Source of the DNA: Novosphingobium sp.
GTDB lineage: Bacteria; Pseudomonadota; Alphaproteobacteria; Sphingomonadales; Sphingomonadaceae
Assembly: GCF_030696665.1 (NCBI RefSeq)
Contig: NZ_JAUYRV010000006.1
Location: forward strand, 1-36,815
Length of the DNA stretch: 36,815 bases
Reading direction: 5' to 3'
Part shown: positions 1 to 7,403 of the stretch, piece by piece
How positions within the stretch are numbered: the stretch's first letter is position 1
How the letters are laid out: every line of letters begins with the position of its first letter
Notes under the pieces: model-generated
What the model was told of the DNA's origin: nothing
Seen by the model: only the letters and a program-made list of their open reading frames with translations
Databases searched by the model: none
Position numbers and translations under genes: made by a program

Positions 1-1371
1 GACGATGCCGTTCAGCTCGCGAAGAAGGCGCAGGTCGCCTGGGCCGCGACGCCGCCGCTCCGCCGCCAGCGCGTGATGTTCAACCTGAAAGGCCTGGTCG
101 AGAAGCGCATCGACGATCTCGCCCGCATGATGTCGCTCGAGCACGGCAAGACCTTCGAGGACGCGAAAGGCGAAGTCGGACGCGGCCTCGAGGTGATCGA
201 ATTCTCCTGCGGCATCGCCCATCACATGAAGGGCGACTTCACCGAGCAGGTCGCCTCCGACATGGACAGCTGGTCGATCCGACAGCCGCTGGGCGTGGTG
301 GCCGGCATCACGCCGTTCAACTTCCCGATCATGATCCCATGCTGGATGGGCGCCATGGCGGTGGCCTGCGGCAACGCCTTCATCCTGAAGCCGTCGGAGA
401 AGGATCCCTCCGCACCGATGCTGCTGGCCGAATTGTTCGCCGAGGCCGGCGCGCCCGCCGGCATCTTCCAGGTGCTGAACGGCGACAAGGTGGCGGTCGA
501 TGCGCTCCTGCATCATCCCGACGTGCCGGCGATCTCCTTCGTGGGCTCGACCGCGATCGGCCAGTACGTCTATCACACGGGCACTCAGCGCAATAAGCGC
601 GTGCAGGCGCTGTGCGGCGCCAAGAACCACATGGTGATCATGCCCGACGCCGACCTCGACCAGGTGACCGACGCGCTGATCGGCGCGGGCTATGGCGCGG
701 CGGGCGAGCGCTGCATGGCGATCTCGGTCGCGGTCGCGGTGGGCGACGTCGGCGACAAATTGATGGCCAAGCTGGCTCCCCGAGTTGCCGCGCTAAAGGT
801 CGGACCTGGACTCGATCCGCAATCGGAAATGGGTCCGCTGGTGACGCGCCAGCACCGCGACAAGGTGATGGGCTACGTCGATGCGGGCGTGAAGGAAGGC
901 GCCAAGCTGGTGGTCGACGGCCGCGGCCTGAAGCTGCAGGGCTACGAGAAGGGCAACTTCATGGGCGGCTGCCTGTTCGACAATGTCACCGCCGACATGA
1001 CGATCTACAAGGACGAGATCTTCGGGCCGGTGCTCTCGGTCGTGCGCGCCAAGGGATTTGACGAGGCGATCGGCCTGGTGAACGACCATGCCTACGGCAA
1101 CGGCACGGCGATCTTCACCCGCGACGGCGATGCCGCCCGGGCCTTCGCCAACGGCGTAAAAATCGGCATGGTCGGCATCAACGTGCCGATCCCGGTGCCG
1201 GTGGCTTATCACAGCTTCGGCGGCTGGAAGCGGTCGGCCTTTGGCGATACCAACCAGCACGGCATGGAAGGCGTGAAGTTCTGGACCAAGGTCAAGACGA
1301 TCACGCAGCGCTGGCCCGATGGCGGCGTGGGTGATCTCGCCAACGCGTTCGTCATCCCGACGATGGGTTAA
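1..1371 (+). CDS. mmsA: CoA-acylating methylmalonate-semialdehyde dehydrogenase, 5' partial
   Basis: The frame is open from base 1, so the N-terminus lies outside the window; 456 residues are visible against about 500 in the family. It belongs to the aldehyde dehydrogenase superfamily. The catalytic cysteine is in GERCMAISV (bases 703-729). Where ordinary aldehyde dehydrogenases have the general-base motif ELGGKN, this protein has LCGAKNH, which fits the CoA-dependent methylmalonate-semialdehyde branch. The GWKRSAFGD motif near the C-terminus also fits. The enzyme oxidises methylmalonate semialdehyde with CoA and NAD+ to propionyl-CoA, the last step of valine degradation. The dehydrogenase, hydrolase, hydratase and mmsB genes downstream support this. 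A GTG at base 73 is internal and should not be taken as the start. Confidence 0.95.
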   Translation, partial: DDAVQLAKKAQVAWAATPPLRRQRVMFNLKGLVEKRIDDLARMMSLEHGKTFEDAKGEVGRGLEVIEFSCGIAHHMKGDFTEQVASDMDSWSIRQPLGVVAGITPFNFPIMIPCWMGAMAVACGNAFILKPSEKDPSAPMLLAELFAEAGAPAGIFQVLNGDKVAVDALLHHPDVPAISFVGSTAIGQYVYHTGTQRNKRVQALCGAKNHMVIMPDADLDQVTDALIGAGYGAAGERCMAISVAVAVGDVGDKLMAKLAPRVAALKVGPGLDPQSEMGPLVTRQHRDKVMGYVDAGVKEGAKLVVDGRGLKLQGYEKGNFMGGCLFDNVTADMTIYKDEIFGPVLSVVRAKGFDEAIGLVNDHAYGNGTAIFTRDGDAARAFANGVKIGMVGINVPIPVPVAYHSFGGWKRSAFGDTNQHGMEGVKFWTKVKTITQRWPDGGVGDLANAFVIPTMG

Positions 1372-1409
1372 GGATCGGGGCTGAGAAAAAGCGGCTCAGG
1401 AAAGGAATG

Positions 1410-1452
1410 CTCCGGTGCGCGTTGGTTATTCCATCTGCATCAAGCACCGGAG
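1410..1452 (+). promoter_or_regulatory. Perfect 9-bp inverted repeat whose right arm holds the lipoprotein RBS
   Basis: CTCCGGTGC (1410-1418) and GCACCGGAG (1444-1452) are perfect complements separated by 25 bases. The GGAG at 1449-1452 is the only good Shine-Dalgarno sequence for the ATG at 1460 (7-base spacing). In RNA the left arm could pair with it and hide it. Seen directly: the repeat and its overlap with the RBS. Inferred: a role in translation control. It could also be a DNA operator or chance. Confidence 0.4.
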
Positions 1453-1459
1453 TTTCCCG

Positions 1460-1954
1460 ATGAAGCGCTTTATCCTTCCCCTTCTTGCCGCGCCTTTGGC
1501 ACTGGCCGCCTGTTCGGACCCCTCGCCGGAGCGGGATGCTTCTTCCACGCCCAGCATGGCGCCCATTGTCAGCGAATCCGAAGCGTTTGCGCCGCCGGTT
1601 GCGCCGGGGGCCAGCGCTTCGGCAGTGGCGATGGAAGACGCATCGTTCCCGATGTCCATGCGTGGGCGCTGGGGCATGAATGCGGCAGACTGCGATCCGG
1701 GGCGTGCGGATAATAAGGGGCTGATGACGGTCGGCCCGGACAGCGTGAAGTTCTATGAATCCATCGGTGAAATCGGTGTGGTGGCGCAACGGACCGAAAA
1801 CATCGTGCGGGCAACCTTCGATTATGAGGGTGAAGGCATGGAATGGAAGCGGGACGCGCGTTACGAACTGGTCGATGGCGGCAAGGTGCTGGTGCTTACC
1901 GAGTTCGGTGACGATGCTCCACAAGGCCCACGCCGCTACAGCCAGTGCAAGTGA
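1460..1954 (+). CDS. Putative lipoprotein of unknown function, sphingomonad type
   Basis: 164 residues starting at ATG 1460, where a GGAG lies 7 bases upstream; a GTG at 1415 in the same frame would put 15 residues before a good signal peptide and is rejected. MKRFILPLLAAPLALAAC is a lipoprotein signal with lipobox LAAC, so Cys18 should be lipidated. Residues 20-60 are rich in Ser, Pro and Ala, a likely linker. The C-terminal part holds MRGRWGMNAADCDPGRAD and ends YSQCK, giving two cysteines that could form a disulfide in the periplasm. The RGRWG...ADC segment resembles small conserved proteins I associate with sphingomonads; no function is known to me. It lies between mmsA and an I78 inhibitor gene, 14 bases before the latter, and is probably cotranscribed with it. 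Confidence 0.8.
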   Translation: MKRFILPLLAAPLALAACSDPSPERDASSTPSMAPIVSESEAFAPPVAPGASASAVAMEDASFPMSMRGRWGMNAADCDPGRADNKGLMTVGPDSVKFYESIGEIGVVAQRTENIVRATFDYEGEGMEWKRDARYELVDGGKVLVLTEFGDDAPQGPRRYSQCK

Positions 1955-1968
1955 GGGAGGCAATCGCG

Positions 1969-2268
1969 ATGAAGCAAATTCTACTGACTGCCGCTGCCGC
2001 CGCTCTGGCACTTGCCGGTTGCACCACGCAGGCACCTCCGCAGGATTTGCCCGCGACACCTGAAGGCGTTTGCAATGCCGATACGGTGCAATCGCATCTT
2101 GGCCACAAGGCCAGCGCTGGCAGCGGCGCCGAATTGCTGCGGCTGACCGGCGCAAAGACCTTGCGCTGGGTGCCACCGCGTTCGGCCGTAACGATGGACT
2201 ACCGGGCCGACCGGCTGACGGTGAGCTATGACGACGACTACACGATCGTCCGCATTTCCTGCGGATAG
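1969..2268 (+). CDS. I78-family peptidase inhibitor lipoprotein
   Basis: 99 residues from ATG 1969, with the Shine-Dalgarno GAGGGAGG just upstream. A start at 1945 in the same frame would extend the n-region without reason. The signal MKQILLTAAAAALALAGC ends in lipobox LAGC. The rest matches the I78 peptidase-inhibitor fold: a Cys in GVCNADTVQ, then LRWVPPRSAVTMDYRADR and a final VRISCG, with the two Cys likely bridged. In the family the exposed loop near VPPRSAVTMDYR sits where serine-protease inhibitors of the potato type bind protease. The cell location would be the periplasmic side of a membrane. It follows the preceding lipoprotein gene by 14 bases. Its target protease is not visible in the window. 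Confidence 0.85.
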   Translation: MKQILLTAAAAALALAGCTTQAPPQDLPATPEGVCNADTVQSHLGHKASAGSGAELLRLTGAKTLRWVPPRSAVTMDYRADRLTVSYDDDYTIVRISCG

Positions 2269-2280
2269 GTCTGGACAGCA

Positions 2281-2307
2281 TGGGTGGCGGACCATATCCG
2301 CCGCCCA
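2281..2307 (+). terminator. Strong hairpin between the lipoprotein pair and the acyl-CoA dehydrogenase
   Basis: An 11-bp stem (2281-2291 with 2297-2307, one G-T pair) closes a five-base loop CCATA, starting 13 bases after the I78 stop codon. No T-run follows, so this is not a classic intrinsic terminator. It could stall or process the transcript, or protect the 3' end of the lipoprotein part. Confidence 0.4.
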
Positions 2308-2352
2308 AGCAGATTAAGGGTGCGGTTAAATCCGTGTGACGGGAAGAGAGAC

Positions 2353-3495
2353 ATGACCGACCAGTTCGCGCTGACCGAAGACCAGATTGCCATTCAGGAC
2401 ATGGCGCGCCGCTTTACTGCGGACGCGATCACGCCCTTTGCCGCGCAATGGGACGAGGATCACATTTTCCCGCGTGAGACGATCAAGGCGGCGGCGGAGC
2501 TTGGCTTTGCGGCGATCTATGTCAGTGAGGAATCGGGCGGTATCGGACTTGGCCGTCTGGAAGCGGCGCTGATCATGGAGGCGATGGCCTATGGCTGCCC
2601 CGCCACCAGCGCATTCATCTCGATCCACAATATGGCCGCGTGGATGATCGACAAGTTCGGCGGCGACGAGGTCAAGGCGCGTTATCTGCCCAGTCTGGTC
2701 AGCATGGACCTGATGGCCAGCTACTGCTTGACTGAGCCGGGTTCGGGTTCCGACGCGGCGGCGCTCAAGACCACGGCCCGGCTGGACGGCGACCATTATG
2801 TCGTCAACGGGACAAAGCAGTTCATCTCGGGCGGCGGTGTGAACGATGTTTATGTGACGATGGTTCGCACCGGGGATGATGGCGCGCGCGGCATTTCGTG
2901 CCTTGTGATTGATAAGGATACGCCGGGCGTCAGCTTTGGCGCGCCGGAGCGCAAGCTGGGCTGGAACGCATCGCCCACCGCGCAAGTCGTCTTCGACAAC
3001 GCCTTGGTGCCGGTGGCCAACCGTGTTGGCGCTGAGGGCGATGGTTTCAAGTTTGCGATGGCCGGGCTTGATGGCGGGCGGCTGAACATCGGGGCGTGCT
3101 CGCTCGGCGGGGCGCAGCGGTGCCTTGATGAGGCGGTGCAATACGTCAAGGACCGCCGCCAGTTCGGCAAGGCTATTGCAGAGTTCCAGAACACGCAGTT
3201 TGAACTGGCCGACATGGCGACCGATCTGGAAGCGTCGCGCGCGCTGCTCTACCTCGCTGCCGCCAAGGTCACATCGGGCGCACCCGACAAGACCCGCTTC
3301 TCGGCGATGGCCAAAAAGCTGGCGACCGACAACGGCTCGTCCATCGTCGACCGCGCGCTGCAGATGTTCGGCGGTTACGGCTACTTGCGTGATTATCCGA
3401 TCGAGCGGTTCTGGCGCGATCTGCGCGTCCACCGCATCCTTGAAGGCACCAACGAAGTGATGCGCATGATCGTCGGAAGGGACTTGCTGAAGTGA
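2353..3495 (+). CDS. Acyl-CoA dehydrogenase, probably isobutyryl-CoA dehydrogenase
   Basis: 380 residues from ATG 2353, preceded by GGGAAGAGAG; the open frame extends to 2284 but has no better start. It is a full-length FAD flavoprotein of the acyl-CoA dehydrogenase family. The FAD-site signature SYCLTEPGSGSDAA and the C-terminal MFGGYGYLRDYPIER are present. The catalytic base is Glu364 in LEGTNEVM. The family removes two hydrogens from the alpha and beta carbons of acyl-CoA and passes electrons to electron-transfer flavoprotein. Position between mmsA and the 3-hydroxyisobutyryl-CoA hydrolase points to isobutyryl-CoA as substrate, though other short branched or straight acyl-CoAs cannot be excluded. 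The stop overlaps the next start (GTGA). Confidence 0.93.
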   Translation: MTDQFALTEDQIAIQDMARRFTADAITPFAAQWDEDHIFPRETIKAAAELGFAAIYVSEESGGIGLGRLEAALIMEAMAYGCPATSAFISIHNMAAWMIDKFGGDEVKARYLPSLVSMDLMASYCLTEPGSGSDAAALKTTARLDGDHYVVNGTKQFISGGGVNDVYVTMVRTGDDGARGISCLVIDKDTPGVSFGAPERKLGWNASPTAQVVFDNALVPVANRVGAEGDGFKFAMAGLDGGRLNIGACSLGGAQRCLDEAVQYVKDRRQFGKAIAEFQNTQFELADMATDLEASRALLYLAAAKVTSGAPDKTRFSAMAKKLATDNGSSIVDRALQMFGGYGYLRDYPIERFWRDLRVHRILEGTNEVMRMIVGRDLLK

Positions 3496-4577
3496 GCATC
3501 CTGAACAGCACCGAAGACGTCCTGAAGTGCACCAAGGCGCACGCAGGCGTCATTTCCTTGAACCGACCCAAGGCTTTACACGCCCTGACGCTGGACATGG
3601 TTCACGCGATGACCGCAGCGCTGGTGGAATGGCGCAATGATCCTGCGGTGGGTGTGGTCCTGATCGATCATGCCGCCGCGCCGGACGGCGATCCAAAACT
3701 TTCCAGGGGCTTCTGTGCGGGCGGCGATATAGCCTTCCTCCGCAATTCGGCACTGAACGATGGTGGCGTTTCGGGCCGCAAGTTCTTTCATGACGAATAC
3801 CAGCTCAACCACTTGCTGATGACGTATGGCAAGCCGGTGGTGGCGTTCATGGACGGCATCACGATGGGTGGCGGCGTGGGCATCTCAGGGCCTGCAACCT
3901 ACCGTGTCGCAACGGAAAACACCAAACTGGCCATGCCCGAGACCGGCATCGGCCTGTTCCCCGATGTCGGCGGCGGCTGGTTCCTTTCGCGCCTGCGCGG
4001 GCGGCTGGGGCAGTATCTGGCGCTCACAGGCGCGCGGCTTGATGGCGCGGAATGCGTGTGGGCGGGGTTGGCCACGCATTACCTGCCGTCAGGCAATCTG
4101 GCTGAGGCAAAGGCACGGATTTCGGCCGATCCTGAGAGCATTCCAGCGATCCTGCGCGAACTGTCCGCCGTTCCGCCCGAGGCGAAGATCGCCGCCCACG
4201 CCGCTGACATCGAGCGGCTGTTCGCTTCGAACCGGTATGAGGACGTTCTGGCCGCGCTTGAGGCCGAAGGTTCGGACTTTGCCAAAGCCACGTTGGCGAC
4301 GCTGGCGACCAAAAGCCCGCAGACTTGCAAGGTTGCGCTGCGCCAACTGGCCATCAGCCTGACGCTGCCAGATTTTGCCGCGAACATGGCGATGGAATAT
4401 CGCGTGAGCGCGCGCGTGCTGACGCTTCCGGACTTTGCCGAGGGTGTCCGCGCCGTAATTGTCGACAAGGACGGCGCGCCCCAATGGTCGCCTTCAACAC
4501 CTGAGGGTGTAACCGACGCGTTGCTGGACCAGATATTTGCGCCGCTTGGCGCTGCCGACGAATGGAAACCGCTATGA
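3492..4577 (+). CDS. 3-hydroxyisobutyryl-CoA hydrolase (crotonase superfamily)
   Basis: 361 residues from GTG 3492, overlapping the acyl-CoA dehydrogenase stop by four bases, so translation is probably coupled. The length is that of 3-hydroxyisobutyryl-CoA hydrolase, about 100 residues longer than an enoyl-CoA hydratase. The oxyanion-hole segments are RGFCAGGDI (72-80) and [11 protein letters not shown] (122-132). Glu150 and Asp158 in [15 protein letters not shown] match the catalytic pair of the human hydrolase. The enzyme cleaves 3-hydroxyisobutyryl-CoA to free 3-hydroxyisobutyrate and CoA, which protects the cell from the reactive methacrylyl-CoA pool. The product is the substrate of mmsB, 900 bases downstream. 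It shares a four-base overlap with the following gene too. Confidence 0.93.
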   Translation: MSILNSTEDVLKCTKAHAGVISLNRPKALHALTLDMVHAMTAALVEWRNDPAVGVVLIDHAAAPDGDPKLSRGFCAGGDIAFLRNSALNDGGVSGRKFFHDEYQLNHLLMTYGKPVVAFMDGITMGGGVGISGPATYRVATENTKLAMPETGIGLFPDVGGGWFLSRLRGRLGQYLALTGARLDGAECVWAGLATHYLPSGNLAEAKARISADPESIPAILRELSAVPPEAKIAAHAADIERLFASNRYEDVLAALEAEGSDFAKATLATLATKSPQTCKVALRQLAISLTLPDFAANMAMEYRVSARVLTLPDFAEGVRAVIVDKDGAPQWSPSTPEGVTDALLDQIFAPLGAADEWKPL

Positions 4578-5356
4578 CTTACGAAACCATCCTGGTTGAA
4601 AACAAGGGTGCCGTCACTCTTATCACGCTGAATCGCCCGCAGGCGCTGAACGCGTTGAACTCGCAGGTTCTGACCGACCTGATCGCTGCCTTCGCTGCGT
4701 TCGAGGCAGACCCTGCGCAGCGTTGCGCGGTGCTGACCGGATCGGGCGAGAAGGCCTTTGCCGCTGGCGCAGACATCAAGGAAATGTCGGACAAGCCTGC
4801 CGCCGATTTCTACAACGAAGACTTCTTTGCCAAGTGGACCAGCCACTTGGTCAAGACCACGCGCAAGCCGTGGATCGCAGCCGTCAATGGCTTTGCGCTG
4901 GGCGGCGGGTGCGAACTGGCGATGATGGCGGATTTCATCATCGCATCGGACACGGCCAAGTTTGGCCAGCCTGAAATCAAGCTGGGCGTGGCGCCCGGCA
5001 TGGGCGGATCGCAGCGACTGACCCGCGCTGTGGGCAAGGCCAAGGCGATGGACATGTGCCTGAGCGGGCGCATGATGGATGCCGCAGAAGCCGAGCGTTC
5101 AGGCCTTGTCAGCCGCGTGGTGCCGCTGGCGGACCTGCTTGCCGAGGCGCTGAAAGCTGCCGAGGCGATTGCCGGAATGCCGCCTATGGCTGCAATGGCC
5201 AACAAGGAAATGGTCAACGCCGCGTTTGAAACCACGCTGGATCAGGGTCTGCTGTTCGAACGCCGCCTGTTCCAGGTGCTCACCGCCACCGAGGACAAGG
5301 CCGAGGGCATGAAGGCGTTCGTCGAAAAGCGCCCGGGTGTGTGGAAGGGGCGGTAA
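4574..5356 (+). CDS. Enoyl-CoA hydratase
   Basis: 260 residues from ATG 4574, overlapping the hydrolase stop by four bases (ATGA). This is the normal length for a crotonase. The oxyanion-hole motifs are [11 protein letters not shown] (61-71) and [15 protein letters not shown] (107-121). The two catalytic glutamates of true hydratases are both present: Glu114 in GGGCELA and Glu134 in [10 protein letters not shown]. It should add water to 2-enoyl-CoA. In this cluster the natural substrate would be methacrylyl-CoA, giving 3-hydroxyisobutyryl-CoA, but such enzymes are often broad and may also serve straight-chain beta-oxidation. It is followed by a palindromic repeat pair. Confidence 0.93.
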   Translation: MTYETILVENKGAVTLITLNRPQALNALNSQVLTDLIAAFAAFEADPAQRCAVLTGSGEKAFAAGADIKEMSDKPAADFYNEDFFAKWTSHLVKTTRKPWIAAVNGFALGGGCELAMMADFIIASDTAKFGQPEIKLGVAPGMGGSQRLTRAVGKAKAMDMCLSGRMMDAAEAERSGLVSRVVPLADLLAEALKAAEAIAGMPPMAAMANKEMVNAAFETTLDQGLLFERRLFQVLTATEDKAEGMKAFVEKRPGVWKGR

Positions 5357-5368
5357 GCTCATAAAGTC

Positions 5369-5476
5369 CCCCTCCCGCTGGCGGGAGGGGTTAGGGGAGG
5401 GCATGTTCGCCCTCGGCAACGCGCAACCACCCAGCGGAACAGGCCCTCCTCCGGCCCCTCCCGCAGGCGGGAGGGG
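5369..5476. repeat. REPIN-like pair of inverted palindromic repeats (family A)
   Basis: Two perfect 22-base palindromes, each with a 10-bp stem and 2-base loop, lie at 5369-5390 and 5455-5476 with core arms CCCCTCCCGC/GCGGGAGGGG. The flanks match in opposite orientation: the left copy continues TTAGGGGAGGGC and the right copy, read on the minus strand, continues CCGGAGGAGGGC. This is the layout of a REPIN: two REP units facing each other around a spacer. A third unit is at 30374. The right stem overlaps the mmsB ribosome-binding site. Confidence 0.8.
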
Positions 5477-5485
5477 AGATTTACA

Positions 5486-6355
5486 ATGAAAATCGCATTC
5501 ATCGGCCTTGGCAATATGGGCGGCGGCATGGCCGCAAACCTTGTGAAAGCGGGGCATGACGTCCACGCCTTCGACCTTGCCGAAGCAGCGCTGGCGCGCG
5601 CGCAGGAGAACGGTTGCACGACTTACACTTCGGTGAAAGAAGCGGTGCAAGGCGCAGACGCCGTCGTCTCGATGCTGCCCAACGGCGCTATCATGAAGTC
5701 AGTCTATACAGCTGACGTTATCGGCCACGCACCAACGACGGCGCTGCTGCTCGATTGCTCGACCATCGATGTCGCCACCGCGCGCGAAGTCGCCACGGCC
5801 GCTGATGCAGCGGGCTATGCGATGGTCGATGCGCCAGTTTCGGGCGGAATCGCGGCGGCCAATGGTGGCACGCTGACCTTCATGGTCGGCGGCGCAGGCG
5901 ATGCTTTCGCGCGGGCGGAACCGATCCTTGCCGCGATGGGTAAGGCTGTGATCCATGCAGGCGCGAGCGGGACAGGGCAAGCTGCCAAGATCTGCAACAA
6001 CATGCTGCTCGGCGCATCGATGGTCGCCACGTGCGAGACGTTTGCGATGGCTGAAAAGCTGGGGCTGGACCTGCAGACGTTCTACGACATCTCCTCCAAG
6101 GCCTCGGGCCAGTGCTGGTCGATGACTTCGTATTGCCCGGTGCCCGGCGTTGGCCCGCAAAGCCCGGCGGACAACGGCTATCAGGGCGGCTTTGCCACTG
6201 CGCTGATGCTCAAGGATCTGAAGCTGGCGATGGCGGCGGCGCAGGATGCAGGCGCGCAAGTGCCGATGGGAGCGCGGGCTGAGGAGCTTTATGCAGCCTT
6301 CGCCGATGCAGGCAACGCAGGGCTGGATTTCTCGGCGATCATCAAGTCGCTGTGA
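5486..6355 (+). CDS. mmsB: 3-hydroxyisobutyrate dehydrogenase
   Basis: 289 residues from ATG 5486. The Shine-Dalgarno GGGGAG (5473-5478) partly lies in the stem of the upstream palindrome, which is unusual. The N-terminal Rossmann motif GLGNMGGGMAANL (7-19) binds NAD(P); the substrate signature DAPVSGGIAAANGGTL follows in the middle. The catalytic lysine is Lys168 in GTGQAAKICNNML. The C-terminal helical domain includes QGGFATALMLKDLKLA, typical of beta-hydroxyacid dehydrogenases. The enzyme oxidises 3-hydroxyisobutyrate to methylmalonate semialdehyde, the substrate of mmsA at the head of the cluster. Length is normal. It ends the valine cluster and faces a convergent minus-strand gene. Confidence 0.95.
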   Translation: MKIAFIGLGNMGGGMAANLVKAGHDVHAFDLAEAALARAQENGCTTYTSVKEAVQGADAVVSMLPNGAIMKSVYTADVIGHAPTTALLLDCSTIDVATAREVATAADAAGYAMVDAPVSGGIAAANGGTLTFMVGGAGDAFARAEPILAAMGKAVIHAGASGTGQAAKICNNMLLGASMVATCETFAMAEKLGLDLQTFYDISSKASGQCWSMTSYCPVPGVGPQSPADNGYQGGFATALMLKDLKLAMAAAQDAGAQVPMGARAEELYAAFADAGNAGLDFSAIIKSL

Positions 6356-6360
6356 TGTTG

Positions 6361-6478
6361 CATCACCGGTAAAACGCACCTGCTCCCCCGCGAAGGCGGG
6401 GGTCTCAGGCGGTTTACGTGACGGTTCTGTAACAGGCCTGAGGCCCCCGCCTGCGCGGGGGAACAGGTTCTGGTGATG
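6361..6478. repeat. Paired palindromic repeat element (family B) in a convergent gap
   Basis: Two hairpins, CCCCCGC/GCGGGGG, occur at 6385-6402 (loop GAAG) and 6444-6461 (loop CTGC). TCTCAGGC follows the first and GCCTGAG precedes the second, so the units point at each other. Outer flanks also match in inverse: CATCACC at 6361 and GGTGATG at 6472. The element fills the gap between mmsB and the CHAP gene and could stop transcription from both sides. A related element is at 10090. Confidence 0.8.
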
Positions 6479-6493
6479 TTTGCGATTGGCCGG

Positions 6494-7279
6494 TCAGCGC
6501 GTTTTCGCAGCGATGATGCGGCCTATCGGGTCATTTGAAAGCGCCGCGCCAGAACGTGATGAGCCGCTGGCCACCGGCTTTTGCGAAGTGGCTTTCGGTG
6601 CGCCGTAACTCATGGTCAATTGCCGCCGCGCCGGTGCCGCCCGCGCGTCCACCTCGGGCCGTATGCCCTTCAGGAAATCCGCGCCGACCAGGGCTTTGGG
6701 GGCGTCTGCCGCCTTGGTCACAGGCTTGGCCGCCAGCAGTGTGAAGCCCTTCTGCTTGCCCGGCTTTTCCGGATAGATGAAGCCATTGACCGGCCACGCT
6801 GTCGTGCCCAGATTGCCGATGGGAGCAAACCACACGCGCACTTGCGACCAGTCGTTCTGTTCTGAAACGTCCACCGCGCGCACATTGTCTTCGATCTGCC
6901 CGCGCCGTCCGTCGATGGGAGACCAGTTTGCGTGGCGCAGCAGCACCGTGCGCGAATCGATCACCCTGCTGACCGCTGCCACATGGCCCAGTTCCATGCG
7001 GCCAGATGGCGCAAAGCTCATCACCGCACCCGGTTTCGGCTTGCGGCCTTTGGCATAGCGGCCCTCGGCCTGATCCCACCAGGTTAACGCGTCGCCATAG
7101 ATCTGGATGCCGCTTATCTGGCGCGCATAAGGAACGCACTGCAGGTAAGTGAGTGATTCGCGATCCGGCGCAGACGCGCCGTCAAAGCGCGCGGAATCCT
7201 TGATTTCAGCGGCGTTTCCACCCGTGCCGGGCAGGGTGAACGCCAGCAAGGCGGCGATGCGGCAAATCTTTTCCCTCAT
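6494..7279 (-). CDS. Exported CHAP-domain protein (putative cysteine amidohydrolase)
   Basis: 261 residues from ATG 7279; a GTG three codons upstream in frame is a possible alternative. An N-terminal signal (residues 1-24, hydrophobic core IAALLAFTLPG, ending GNAAE) suggests export. The CHAP domain covers about residues 42-155: Cys48 in YLQCVPYAR is the nucleophile and His99 in MELGHVAAV is the base, with GDALTWW and NDWSQVRVWF as further family features. CHAP enzymes cut amide bonds in peptidoglycan peptides or glutathionyl-spermidine; here a wall-related role is inferred from the signal. Residues 160-261 form a polar Ala/Lys-rich tail with no domain I know. It is transcribed divergently from der across 124 bases, which must hold both promoters. 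Confidence 0.82.
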   Translation of the reverse strand: MREKICRIAALLAFTLPGTGGNAAEIKDSARFDGASAPDRESLTYLQCVPYARQISGIQIYGDALTWWDQAEGRYAKGRKPKPGAVMSFAPSGRMELGHVAAVSRVIDSRTVLLRHANWSPIDGRRGQIEDNVRAVDVSEQNDWSQVRVWFAPIGNLGTTAWPVNGFIYPEKPGKQKGFTLLAAKPVTKAADAPKALVGADFLKGIRPEVDARAAPARRQLTMSYGAPKATSQKPVASGSSRSGAALSNDPIGRIIAAKTR

Positions 7280-7403
7280 GCTCTGCACTATCGCGTGCCA
7301 AGGTTAGGGCGCACCTTCTACCCTTGGTTAATGCAGCCCTAATCAAACACACTGACTTAAACGCGCCCTTGCGTTCACGCGCGGGAACAGCCACGGGAGG
7401 CCT

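Noticed and set aside
1381..1399. Stem CTGAG/CTCAG after mmsA as a terminator
   Set aside because: Only five base pairs with a nine-base loop and no T-run; too weak to call.
1352..2308. Open frame of 318 codons opposite the two lipoprotein genes
   Set aside because: Arg/His/Pro-rich antisense product; the plus-strand genes have lipoboxes, good RBSs and an I78 match.
2326..3432. Open frame of 368 codons on the minus strand opposite the acyl-CoA dehydrogenase
   Set aside because: Antisense shadow rich in Arg and His with no motifs; the plus-strand gene is certain.
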